DNA from: Planctomycetota bacterium | GTDB taxonomy: Bacteria; Planctomycetota; Phycisphaerae; Phycisphaerales; SM1A02 | NCBI GenBank assembly: GCA_017859745.1 | Contig: JAFMML010000002.1 | Coordinates: 18,756-82,755 of the forward strand | Length of the DNA stretch: 64,000 nt | Direction of reading: 5' to 3' | Part shown: positions 27,395 through 35,486 of the stretch, piece after piece | How the letters are laid out: every line of letters starts with the position of its first letter | How positions within the stretch are numbered: position 1 is the first letter of the stretch | Program-made: the position numbers and the translations under genes | Notes under the pieces: generated by a model | Database searches by the model: none | What the model was told of the DNA's origin: nothing | What the model saw: the letters and a program-made list of their open reading frames with translations, nothing else

Positions 27395-27868
27395 TCAGAA
27401 CGTCATGCCGGTGATCGTCGTCTCCATGACCATCTTCCCCTCGACCACACACTGGAACCTCGAGATGAAGCGGCGGCGGGAGGCCTCGACCTCGTGGCAC
27501 AGGATCAACATCCGGTCCCCCGGAACGACCTGTCCGCGAAACACCGTGTCGTTGCAGCGGGTGAAGCCGCAGAACTGCAGGCTGGGCGTCTTGGTGCGGT
27601 AGAGGAAACTGCCGAGCTGGGCACACGCCTCGATCATCATGACCCCGGGCATCAGCGGCCGCCCCGGGATGTGGTAGGGCACCCAGAACTCGTCGTCGCG
27701 AACCTGCTTGACGCCGACACCTTGAGTGATGATGTCGTTGAACCAGACGACGTAGTCGAGCTGACGCATCAGGCCGCACTGCGGATTGACTTCCCCGACC
27801 CGGGCCTCGTCGGCGGCGACGGCATCGAGATCGATCGCGTCGAGATCGAGCAGCAGCGGCGAGGCCAT
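27395..27868 (-). CDS. FabZ-like 3-hydroxyacyl-ACP dehydratase (hotdog fold)
   Basis: 157 aa, predicted cytoplasmic. The signature HIPGRPLMPGVMMIEACAQ contains the catalytic His and the family Glu of FabZ-type dehydratases, which remove water from 3-hydroxyacyl-ACP in fatty acid elongation. The N-terminal about 35 residues are extra relative to typical FabZ (about 140-150 aa). Such FabZ relatives are common in Planctomycetes, where a separate canonical FabZ or a LpxC-FabZ fusion may carry the main role. It stands alone here, flanked by non-coding gaps of about 180 and 280 nt. Confidence 0.85.
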   Translation of the reverse strand: MASPLLLDLDAIDLDAVAADEARVGEVNPQCGLMRQLDYVVWFNDIITQGVGVKQVRDDEFWVPYHIPGRPLMPGVMMIEACAQLGSFLYRTKTPSLQFCGFTRCNDTVFRGQVVPGDRMLILCHEVEASRRRFISRFQCVVEGKMVMETTITGMTF

Positions 27869-28147
27869 GTCGGATTCCAGATGAGGTTTGCTGCCGCCTG
27901 TTCAGGCCGCGAGCAGGAGAGTGTGGGCGACCCGAGCAGGGGGCAGGGCAAGGTTGCGAATCGCCGGCTGGACCGACTCGTCCTGACCCGAAGGGACCCG
28001 AGGCAGCTGGCCTCCCGATCCGAGGGTCGTCAGGCCGAACAGCAGCCCTGCCGGGACATCTTGGGTCGCAAGGACCGCGGTTCCGGAGGCCGTGGTGGTC
28101 GTTGTGGCGGTGCGACCGAGAGGAGGCAGGTCGGTCGGCCGGTGGAG

Positions 28148-28333
28148 TCAGACGGGCGGAGTGTCCCGGGCCTCCAGCACCTTCACGCGGATCTCCTGAG
28201 CAGCGGCGCGGACTTCCTGCATCGTCTTGCGGACCCGCGTTCCCGCGGCCTTGTTGCCGCCGGCGGCCTTCTGGAGATCCGCCTCGGCTTCGGCGATCAG
28301 CTTGACCAGGTTCTGATAGAGATCGAGCAGCAT
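28148..28333 (-). CDS. Small histone H1-like (Hc1-type) basic protein
   Basis: 61 aa, all predicted helical. The start chosen is the ATG at 28333 (MLLDLYQNLVKLIAEAEADL); the open frame extends 30 codons upstream but that part is Arg/Pro-rich and not family-like. The core GNKAAGTRVRKTMQE closely resembles the N-terminal motif of chlamydial histone-like Hc1 and its PVC-superphylum relatives. These proteins are thought to bind DNA non-specifically and compact the nucleoid. The Lys/Ala-rich C-terminal tail of Hc1 is missing, as in many planctomycete versions. Function is by resemblance only. Confidence 0.75.
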   Translation of the reverse strand: MLLDLYQNLVKLIAEAEADLQKAAGGNKAAGTRVRKTMQEVRAAAQEIRVKVLEARDTPPV

Positions 28334-28500
28334 GCTGGGCTCCTGTGCTTGAGCTCGCCATCCCTCTCGGGGGATCGGCGACCGGCGAAACCTACCGCGC
28401 CGGCCCGGTTTCTGCATGGCCAAGAGGGGGGCACACTTGCAGGGGTCGGGGGGCGTGCCGGCCTTCCGCTCGCCGCCTACGGATGCTCAGGATGGAATTC

Positions 28501-29064
28501 TCAATGCCGGGGCAGGCGTTTGGCGAGGCCCAGAGCCTCCTTGAACCGTACATGGTTCGCGTCGCCCAGAAGCTCGTAGATCGCCGACATCGCCCCCGTC
28601 CGGATCGCTCCGGAGCGGCCCATCCGGTCCATCGCGACCGCGATCTGGTCTCGGTCGGACCCGGAGATCCCGTCGACGACCAGCCAAGGGACGAAGCCCG
28701 CTCCAAGCAGGTCGAGCGTGGTCTGCAGGACGCAGACGTGGGCCTCGATGCCGCAGATCAAAATGTTTGGCCGACGGTGACGGTGGAGGTCCTCGAGGAC
28801 CTCTGGGACCACGCCGCTGAAGCGGGTCTTCTCGATCCGGCGGGTGTTTCCGAGGGGCGCGTCGAGTGCGGCCACGGTTCGACCGAGACCTCGGACGTAC
28901 TGCTCGGTGACGATTGTGGGGATCTCGAGCAGCTGGGCGAACTCCGCCATCACGCCCACCGTGGCCACGAGGTCGTCGCCGCCGTGGATCGTCGGCATCA
29001 ACCGCTCCTGAATGTCGATCACCATCAGCAGCGTGTCGTCGGCGTGGAGGCGGGGGATGGCCAT
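28501..29064 (-). CDS. Isochorismatase-fold cysteine hydrolase
   Basis: 187 aa. The ATG at 29064 is preferred over a TTG 33 nt upstream. The triad of this superfamily is present: Asp in LLMVIDIQERL, Lys in IEKTRFSG, and Cys in ILICGIEAHVCVLQT with the preceding non-proline cis-peptide region. The family includes nicotinamidases, isochorismatases and ribonuclease-like YcaC proteins. The short form with GIEAHVCVLQT is typical of YcaC-related hydrolases of unknown substrate. It is 65 nt upstream-adjacent to purB's end and probably transcribed with it. Confidence 0.85.
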   Translation of the reverse strand: MAIPRLHADDTLLMVIDIQERLMPTIHGGDDLVATVGVMAEFAQLLEIPTIVTEQYVRGLGRTVAALDAPLGNTRRIEKTRFSGVVPEVLEDLHRHRRPNILICGIEAHVCVLQTTLDLLGAGFVPWLVVDGISGSDRDQIAVAMDRMGRSGAIRTGAMSAIYELLGDANHVRFKEALGLAKRLPRH

Positions 29065-29129
29065 CGGAGTGGTTCGTGGGGCGGAGCTGTTCGGCAAGGT
29101 GCGTTCGGTGTCGGTGGTCGAAACGATCC

Positions 29130-30608
29130 TCAGACCCGGAGCTCCGGGGTCTCGTCCAAGCGGCCGTGGTAGCGACTTCGGATCGGCTGGACGAGACCTT
29201 CGAGAACGCGTTCGACCTGTTCGGGGCTGCGACCGATGAAGGCGGAGGGGTTTGGAGCTTCGGTCAGGCCGGCGAACATCGCCTCGTTCGCCAGCGATTC
29301 GAGCAGAGCGGGGGCCTCGCCCCGATGGCGCCGGGACTGCGCCTCGCGACTGTGCCGTCGGATCACCTCGTGCGCCTCCTGGCGATCGGCGCCTCGCGCC
29401 ACCGCTGCCATGAGCAACCGCTCGGTGGCGAGGAATGGAAGCTCCGCATCGAGGCGGGCCGCGATCGCCGCCTCATGCACCTCGAGGCCGCCGGCGATGT
29501 CGATGGCAAGATCGAGCGCGCCGTCGAGGGCGAGGAACGCCTCGGGAATCGCCAGACGTCGCAGCGACGAGTCGTCGAGACTGCGCTCGAGCCACTGCAC
29601 CGCTGCGGTCTGCAGGACCGGGGCCTGCAGCGACAGCACGAATCGGGACAGGCCGCACGCCCGTTCGCATCGCATCGGATTCCGCTTGTAGGCCATGGCC
29701 GAGGAGCCCACCTGATCCCGGCCGATGGGTTCGGAGATCTCGCCGAGACCCGCCAGCAGGCGAAGGTCGGTGGCCCACTTGTGGATCGATGCCGCCGCGA
29801 GGGCAAGGCCTCCAAGCAATCGGGCGTCGGCGAGGCGGGGCATGGTCTGCCCGCAGATCGGCCAGCAGGAGTCGGCGTCGAACCCGAGACGTTCCGCAAA
29901 TCCCGCCTCGAGGCGATCGACCATGGTCGCGTCGCCACCGAAGAGGTCGAGATAGGAGGCCTGGGTGCCGGTCGCCCCTCGAAGGCCCTTCAGACGCAGA
30001 TCGCCTTGGAGATGCTCGATCTCGGTCAGGGCCGTCGCGAAGTCCTGCGCCCAGAGGCAGGCACGCCGGCCGACCGTGGTCGGTTGCGCCGACTGGAAGT
30101 GCGTGAATCCCAGAGTCGGCAGGTCACGGTGCGTGGCCGCGAACGTACCGAGGCGGTCGACGACTCGGGCGAGCTTGACCGCGACGACATCGAGGGCCTC
30201 GCGCCATTGCAGGACCTCGGCGTTGCAGACCACGTCCTGGCTGGTGAGACCCAGGTGGATGACGCCGCGTGCCGCGGGGGCAGCCTCTCCGAAGGCGTGC
30301 ACGTGGGCCATGACGTCGTGGCGGATGCGGGCCTCGTGCCGGGCGGCGCTCTCGAAGTCGATCTGGTCGAGGGTCGTCCTCATCTGGGCGACCGCCTCCT
30401 CGGAGATGTCGAGGCCGAGCTCTCGCTGGGTTTCCGCCGCCGCAAGCCAGATGCGTCGCCAAAGCCCGAACCGATGCTGTTCGGACCAGATTCGACGCAT
30501 CGCCCGCGAGGCGTTGCGGGTCTCGAGCGGCGATCGATACCCGTGCTCGGGTCGGTCGGCGGTTGTGTGCGGAGTCTCGATGGCGGCTTCTCTGGGGATC
30601 GTGGTCAT
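29130..30608 (-). CDS. purB: Adenylosuccinate lyase
   Basis: 492 aa cytoplasmic enzyme acting twice in purine synthesis (SAICAR to AICAR, and adenylosuccinate to AMP). The fumarase-superfamily signature GSSAMAYKRNPMRCE contains the catalytic Ser loop; HLGLTSQDVVCNAE and THFQSAQPTTVG hold the other active-site His and Thr/Ser residues. The length (about 490) and KGLRGATGTQASYLDLFGGD place it with the longer, eukaryote-like clade rather than the 430-aa Bacillus type. The ATG at 30608 begins a slightly extended N-terminus. It lies 39 nt downstream of... in transcription order, it precedes the isochorismatase-fold gene with a 65-nt gap. Confidence 0.93.
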   Translation of the reverse strand: MTTIPREAAIETPHTTADRPEHGYRSPLETRNASRAMRRIWSEQHRFGLWRRIWLAAAETQRELGLDISEEAVAQMRTTLDQIDFESAARHEARIRHDVMAHVHAFGEAAPAARGVIHLGLTSQDVVCNAEVLQWREALDVVAVKLARVVDRLGTFAATHRDLPTLGFTHFQSAQPTTVGRRACLWAQDFATALTEIEHLQGDLRLKGLRGATGTQASYLDLFGGDATMVDRLEAGFAERLGFDADSCWPICGQTMPRLADARLLGGLALAAASIHKWATDLRLLAGLGEISEPIGRDQVGSSAMAYKRNPMRCERACGLSRFVLSLQAPVLQTAAVQWLERSLDDSSLRRLAIPEAFLALDGALDLAIDIAGGLEVHEAAIAARLDAELPFLATERLLMAAVARGADRQEAHEVIRRHSREAQSRRHRGEAPALLESLANEAMFAGLTEAPNPSAFIGRSPEQVERVLEGLVQPIRSRYHGRLDETPELRV

Positions 30609-30647
30609 GCTATCCCGCTCCTTGAACGGATCCGGGTCCGGGGAAGT

Positions 30648-31469
30648 TCAGCGGTTCGGGGGCGGATTCCGTCCGGCGTCGGGGCCGCGTTCGGACTCGG
30701 GATCGGGCGTGCCGATTCGCGGCTCGGTGCCGGCGAGGATTCTCGCAAGGTTGCTCCGGTGCCGAATCATCACGAGCGCCGCGATGATCAGCGTGGCGAC
30801 GAGAAGCGGCGTGGCAGCGGCCGGGCGGTCGGCCTGCAGCGACTGGATGAGGAGCACCGCCGGTGGAGCGCATGCCGCCACGATGCTCGCGACCGCCATC
30901 AGGCGCGTCGCCGCCAGCAGGATCGCCCAGGCCAGCAATGCGCCCAGCAGCGGCCAGGTCAGCAGCGGCCAAAGGGCGACGAGGGCGCCGAAGCCCGTGG
31001 CCACGCCCTTGCCTCCCCGGAAGCCGACCCATGGAGAGAACACGTGTCCGAGGATCGCGGCGACCGCCACCGCCAGCCACTCGGTCGTTGCGGAGGATGG
31101 GGCGTCTGCGAGAGGGATGCCCCAGATGCCTCTCCACAGCCCGAACGCCGCGACCGGCGCCGCTCCCTTGAAGGCATCGAGCACGAAGCATGCGACGCCC
31201 CAGCGACGCCCCAACGCTCGGCCGAGATTGGTCGCACCGATGTTCCCCGAGCCGACCGTGCGGATGTCGATCCCTCGGAGGCGACCCAGCAAGAGCGCAA
31301 ACGGAACGCTGCCGCACAGGAACGATGCCACCAGCATCGCCACCAGCGCCGGGACGCCGATCGCGACGCTGGGAGATCCGGAGATCCCGGCAAGCAAGGG
31401 CGAAGCGCCGGTGGAAGCGAGGGAGATGACTTCGAGCACGGGGGCGTCCTTGAACCGAGAAGCGTCCAT
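30648..31469 (-). CDS. plsY: Acyl-phosphate:glycerol-3-phosphate acyltransferase PlsY
   Basis: 273 aa inner-membrane enzyme making lysophosphatidate, the first step of phospholipid synthesis. The three PlsY motifs are present: GSVPFALLLGRLRGIDIRTV with SGNIGATNLGR, LDAFKGAAPVA, and GHVFSPWVGFRGGKGVATG. Several transmembrane segments are evident. It is longer than typical PlsY (about 200 aa) owing to an N-terminal extension of about 45 residues and a polar Pro/Arg tail. The ATG at 31469 is used; a GTG at 31496 is in frame, but a 14-bp tandem repeat spans this region and no clear ribosome-binding site favours either. Confidence 0.9.
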   Translation of the reverse strand: MDASRFKDAPVLEVISLASTGASPLLAGISGSPSVAIGVPALVAMLVASFLCGSVPFALLLGRLRGIDIRTVGSGNIGATNLGRALGRRWGVACFVLDAFKGAAPVAAFGLWRGIWGIPLADAPSSATTEWLAVAVAAILGHVFSPWVGFRGGKGVATGFGALVALWPLLTWPLLGALLAWAILLAATRLMAVASIVAACAPPAVLLIQSLQADRPAAATPLLVATLIIAALVMIRHRSNLARILAGTEPRIGTPDPESERGPDAGRNPPPNR

Positions 31470-31490
31470 CGAGAAACGTCCATCGAGAAA
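31463..31490. repeat. 14-bp tandem repeat across the plsY start
   Basis: CGTCCATCGAGAAA is present twice in direct succession (31463-31476, 31477-31490), followed by a partial CGTCACGAGA. The unit contains the reverse complement of ATG and is not a multiple of three, so gain or loss of one unit would change which upstream start is in frame with plsY. Confidence 0.8.
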
Positions 31491-31517
31491 CGTCACGAGA
31501 AGCAGATGGTCGCCGGG

Positions 31518-32588
31518 TCAGCGCCGATCGAAGAGAAGCAGGGCGATCGCGGCGAGTTGCAGCAGCACCGCGCCGAGAAACCACTTGGCCAGCAGCATCG
31601 GTTCGGCGGATTGCATCAGACCGATGGCGGCGGCAAGCAGCACGCCGAGTTCGAGGAGCAGCGCCACCACGCGTCCGCCGGTGAGGTCGCGGGCGCCGGC
31701 GCGAGTCTGCCGAAGTTCCTCGGTGAGGTCGCGCATCGCCGAAAGCAAAGCCTCGTCCCGAGACGAGTCGGTCCTGCGGGGACGCGAGGCGTCGTCCCGA
31801 CCGGCCCGGCCCCCAACCGCGGGGGTGGACTCGGAAGTGCGTGGCGAGGTTCGGGGCGTGTCGACGACGGGCTGTTCCGGCCTCGAGGGCCGCGGTTGGG
31901 ACGTCGTGCTTGCAGTCTTGCCGCCCGAGCGTCGAGGCGACGGCTCGGGAGCGACCCGCGTCGAGGCTGGGGGAGATGTCGGCAAGGCGGCGCCCGCCAC
32001 CGAAGCGGCGAGGACCACGTCCGGGTGCCTGTTCAGGACCTCGACCTCGGGGGTGTCGGCGGAACGGTCGGGGACGCGCTCGGTCGAGGCGCCGAGCACC
32101 GCGTCGACGGCGCTCGCGAGGTCGAGCGACATCGAAGCGTCGCCGGAGGCCGACAGGGTCGCGATGCGCATGCCCGCAGCTCGAGCGGCGGTGAGATCAT
32201 CCTCTCGTCCCGCGAGCATCCAACTGTCGGAGAGATCCAGATCGAGGTCCTCGGCGGCCTGCAGCAGCATGCCGGTCCGTGGCTTCCGCCAAGGGTGATC
32301 GAACCGATACCGGTCGAGTTCGGCCTCGGGGGAGAACGGGCACCAGTAGAAGCGATCGATCGGGGACTCGCCGCCGTGGATCGCCAGACCTGCTGCGAGC
32401 AGGCGGTCGGCGTCCTGGACCTCGCGCTCGGTTCGCGTCCCGGCCCCGACGGTGGGTTCGTTGCTTGCGGCCACGATGGCGAAGCCGGCATCGCGGAGGC
32501 GTCGAAGCTCGTCGCCGACCGAGGACGGGTCCGTCGCGACGGCACGCTCGAGATCGTGGCGATCGATGAAGCAGGCGGGTCGGGGCAT
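31518..32588 (-). CDS. Degenerate HAD-IIIA (GmhB-like) domain fused to a C-terminal two-helix membrane anchor
   Basis: 356 aa. The start is the ATG at 32588 (MPRPACFIDRHD). Residues 1-145 align with histidinol-phosphatase/GmhB-type HAD phosphatases: FIDRHD at motif I, AASNEP at motif II, WRKPRTGMLLQAA at motif III, LAGREDDLTAARAAGM at motif IV. Key residues are altered: the second motif I Asp is His11, the metal-binding Asp of motif IV is Arg128, and the CxH...CxC zinc loop is reduced to Cys83. Catalysis is therefore doubtful. A Pro/Ser/Arg-rich linker (about 180-280) leads to a short helix and two hydrophobic segments (VVALLLELGVLLAAAIGL, LGAVLLQLAAIALLLF). It lies 31 nt after pfkA and probably shares its transcript. 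Confidence 0.75.
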   Translation of the reverse strand: MPRPACFIDRHDLERAVATDPSSVGDELRRLRDAGFAIVAASNEPTVGAGTRTEREVQDADRLLAAGLAIHGGESPIDRFYWCPFSPEAELDRYRFDHPWRKPRTGMLLQAAEDLDLDLSDSWMLAGREDDLTAARAAGMRIATLSASGDASMSLDLASAVDAVLGASTERVPDRSADTPEVEVLNRHPDVVLAASVAGAALPTSPPASTRVAPEPSPRRSGGKTASTTSQPRPSRPEQPVVDTPRTSPRTSESTPAVGGRAGRDDASRPRRTDSSRDEALLSAMRDLTEELRQTRAGARDLTGGRVVALLLELGVLLAAAIGLMQSAEPMLLAKWFLGAVLLQLAAIALLLFDRR

Positions 32589-32619
32589 CGCAGAGGAGAC
32601 TCTTCGGAGCGTGGTGGGA

Positions 32620-33768
32620 TCAGCAGATGACCGACGGGGGGCGAGCGCCGGGCGGGACTTCGAGGGTTGCGCCGAAACTCGTTCCCACCGCGCGGGCGGC
32701 GTCGAGGATCGGATCGCCAAGCGGAATGGTCCGTTGACGCCCGGCGGCATGAAGCAGATCCACGTCGGTGTAGGTCTGCCGTTGGCGCACGATCAGTCGG
32801 TTTCGGGCCCCATCCATGAGAGCGCTGACGGCCCAGAAGCCGAAATTGGTGGCCAACACCCGGTCCGCCGCGATCGGCGCCCCACCCCTTTGCACGTGGC
32901 CGAGAACGGTGGTGCGGGTCTCCAGTCCGGTTCGGGCTCCGATCTCATGCGCGACGACGGCGCCGATGCCGCCAAGGCGAATCGGGTCGGCGCTCTGGAC
33001 ATCGACCTGGGCGACCACGGCCTCGCCGTTCTTGGGACGAGCTCCCTCGGCCACCACGACGATCGCGAATCCGGGCCCGTGGCGACGGCGGGCGTCGATG
33101 AACTCGCAGATCGAGTCCCACTGGAAGGGCAGCTCCGGGATCAGGATCACATCGGATCCGCTCGCGACGCCGGCGGTGGCGGCGATCCAGCCGGCGTTTC
33201 GCCCCATGACCTCGCAGACCATCACCCGGTGATGGCTCTCGGCCGTCGAGTGGAGCTTGTCGATCGCCTCGGTGGCGGTCGCGACCGCGGTGAGGAACCC
33301 GATCGTGATCTCGGAGCCGACGAGATCGTTGTCGATGGTCTTGGGAATGCCGATCACGTTGATCCCGCACTCGATGAGTCTCGAGGCGGCGCTCATGGTC
33401 CCGTCCCCGCCGATCACCACGAGCGTGTCGATTCCGTGTCGCTCCACCGTTTCGACGCAACGCGGCCTGAGGTCCTCGTGCAGCGCGTTGCCGTGCTCGT
33501 CGGTCCCGACGAACTGTCGGGCGGGATTGGCTCGGTTGTTGCTGCCGAGGATCGTGCCGCCGCGGGTCAGGATGCCGGAGACGTCTCGCGGATCGAGACT
33601 TCGGCACCGCCCCTCGATGAGTCCGAGGAACCCGTCGGCGATGCCGACCACCTCGAGGCCGTATCGGTAGATCGCCGTCTTGGCGACGGAGCGGATCGTG
33701 GCGTTGAGGCCGGGGCAGTCGCCGCCTGCGGTCATCACGCCGATGCGTCGGATGGGGCGTTGGGACAT
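32620..33768 (-). CDS. pfkA: 6-phosphofructokinase
   Basis: 382 aa glycolytic kinase converting fructose-6-phosphate to fructose-1,6-bisphosphate. GGDCPGLNATIR is the N-terminal nucleotide loop. GGDGTM (120-125) has Gly at the position that distinguishes ATP- from PPi-using enzymes (Asp in PPi-PFK), which argues for ATP. PKTIDND (142-148) has Lys143 where E. coli PfkA has Gly, a feature of the longer group III/PPi-related lineage. MGRNAGWIA and GHVQRGGAP are substrate-binding motifs. The mix suggests an ATP-dependent member of the group III clade; PPi use is not excluded. It is divergent from lysS with 80 bp between start codons. Confidence 0.92.
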   Translation of the reverse strand: MSQRPIRRIGVMTAGGDCPGLNATIRSVAKTAIYRYGLEVVGIADGFLGLIEGRCRSLDPRDVSGILTRGGTILGSNNRANPARQFVGTDEHGNALHEDLRPRCVETVERHGIDTLVVIGGDGTMSAASRLIECGINVIGIPKTIDNDLVGSEITIGFLTAVATATEAIDKLHSTAESHHRVMVCEVMGRNAGWIAATAGVASGSDVILIPELPFQWDSICEFIDARRRHGPGFAIVVVAEGARPKNGEAVVAQVDVQSADPIRLGGIGAVVAHEIGARTGLETRTTVLGHVQRGGAPIAADRVLATNFGFWAVSALMDGARNRLIVRQRQTYTDVDLLHAAGRQRTIPLGDPILDAARAVGTSFGATLEVPPGARPPSVIC

Positions 33769-33848
33769 CGTTCTCCTTGAGCGGGCAACGCGATCGCGGA
33801 GGGTACCATCGGCAACGACCGCCCACGCCCTCCTCGAGTGCCCCGAAC

Positions 33849-35486
33849 ATGAGCGCCGCCGATCCCTCGAACGTCCCCGACGCCGCCTCCGCCCGGTCCG
33901 CCGTCACGGACACGTCCGAACTGGTCGAGGCGCGAAGGGCCAAGCTTTCGGCCTGGCGATCCCAGGGGATCGAGCCGTATGGGAAGCGCGTCGAGGGTCT
34001 GGTCGGCCTCGCCGAGGCGAGAGCTCGCTTCGATGCCGAGGTCCAGGCTGCCTACGACGAAGCCGTGGCGGCCGCGAAGGCATCCTCCTCGTCCGAGTCG
34101 GTGGACGACCCGCGCGACCGCGTGCGGGTCGCCGGGCGGGTGATGCAACATCGAGATCTCGGCAAGCTGGTCTTTCTCAGCCTCCGAGACCACACCGGCG
34201 ATCTTCAGGCGACCATCTCCAAGGCGCTCGTGCCGGCGGACGCCTTCGAACTCGCGAAGCGCCTCGACTACGGGGACATCGTCGTCTGCGAGGGACCGAT
34301 CGGCGCGACCCGCCGCGGCGAGACCTGCGTGTGGGCGGATCGGATCGAACTGGCCTGCAAGAGCCTGTTTCCTCCCCCGGAGAAGTGGCACGGCCTCGTC
34401 GATCCCGAGCACCGCTCGCGGCGCCGCTACCTCGATCTGCACGTCAATCCCGACAGCATGCGGACCTTCACGGCCCGCAGCCGGACCATCTCGAGGATTC
34501 GACGCTTCATGGAGGATCGCGGCTTCCTCGAGGTCGAGACGCCGATGATGCAGCCGATCGCCGGCGGCGCCGCGGCACGCCCCTTCACGACCCACCACAA
34601 TGCGCTCGATCTCGAACTGTTCATGCGGGTGGCGCCGGAGCTCTACCTGAAGCGCCTGCTCGTGGGCGGCATGCCGAAGGTCTTCGAGATCAACCGCAAC
34701 TTCCGCAACGAGGGCGTCGACCGCAGCCACAATCCCGAGTTCACGGCGCTGGAGGCCTACGAGGCGTTCGGAGACAGCGGAACGATGATGGAGCTGACCG
34801 AGAGCCTGGTGCACCGGCTCGCGGTCGCGTCGGCCGAGGATCGTCGCGGCGAGGATCGCGTCCGCACCGGCGATGAGGACGGACCGATCCTCCCCTTCGG
34901 CGATCTCGACATCGACTATCGCCGTCCGTTCGATCGGATCACCTACGAGGACCTGTTCGAGCGGGGGGCCGGCTTCTCCTGCCGCGAGATCGATCGGGTT
35001 CGGGCTCGCGCCCGCGAGATCGGCATCGACGAGGCGAAGCTCGACGACTGGTTCGTCGTCAACGAGGTGTTCGAGCACGACGCCGAACCGTGCATCGATC
35101 CGGCGCGGCCCACGTTCGTCGTCGACTGGCCTTCGGCGATCTCGCCGCTGACCCGCGCCCATGCCGACCGGCCGGAGATCGCGGATCGATGGGACATCTT
35201 CATCGGCGGCATGGAGGTGGGTCCGGCCTACACCGAACTGAACGATCCCGACGTCCAGCTCGAGCGGTTCGAAGCCCAGCTGCGGGACGGGGGCGACGAC
35301 GAGGAGCGGACCTTCCGCAGCCTGGATCGGGACTTCATCGATGCCTTGCGGGTCGGAATGCCGCCGGCGGGCGGGCTGGGCTTGGGCATCGATCGTCTCG
35401 TGATGTTGCTGACCGATCGGGCCAGCATCCGCGACGTGATCCTGTTCCCGCTGCTTCGGCCCGCTTCCGAGGCAGGCGTGGAGTGA
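33849..35486 (+). CDS. lysS: Lysyl-tRNA synthetase, class II
   Basis: 545 aa cytoplasmic enzyme charging tRNA-Lys. The ATG at 33849 is the first methionine giving a family-like N-terminus; open sequence upstream is Pro/Arg-rich. The OB-fold anticodon domain (about 95-190, VAGRVMQHRDLGKLVFLSLR) precedes the class II catalytic core. Motif 2 is FEINRNFRNEGVDRSHNPEF and motif 3 is GLGLGIDRLVMLLTD. An Asp/Glu-rich insertion near 320 (EDRRGEDRVRTGDEDG) is slightly unusual. The stop codon TGA overlaps the GTG start of the next gene by 4 nt (GTGA), so the two are translationally coupled. Confidence 0.95.
   Translation: MSAADPSNVPDAASARSAVTDTSELVEARRAKLSAWRSQGIEPYGKRVEGLVGLAEARARFDAEVQAAYDEAVAAAKASSSSESVDDPRDRVRVAGRVMQHRDLGKLVFLSLRDHTGDLQATISKALVPADAFELAKRLDYGDIVVCEGPIGATRRGETCVWADRIELACKSLFPPPEKWHGLVDPEHRSRRRYLDLHVNPDSMRTFTARSRTISRIRRFMEDRGFLEVETPMMQPIAGGAAARPFTTHHNALDLELFMRVAPELYLKRLLVGGMPKVFEINRNFRNEGVDRSHNPEFTALEAYEAFGDSGTMMELTESLVHRLAVASAEDRRGEDRVRTGDEDGPILPFGDLDIDYRRPFDRITYEDLFERGAGFSCREIDRVRARAREIGIDEAKLDDWFVVNEVFEHDAEPCIDPARPTFVVDWPSAISPLTRAHADRPEIADRWDIFIGGMEVGPAYTELNDPDVQLERFEAQLRDGGDDEERTFRSLDRDFIDALRVGMPPAGGLGLGIDRLVMLLTDRASIRDVILFPLLRPASEAGVE

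Noticed and set aside
27210-28361. Minus-strand frame bridging the FabZ-like and H1-like genes
   Set aside because: It overlaps both real genes in another frame and has shadow-like Arg/Gly/Pro composition.
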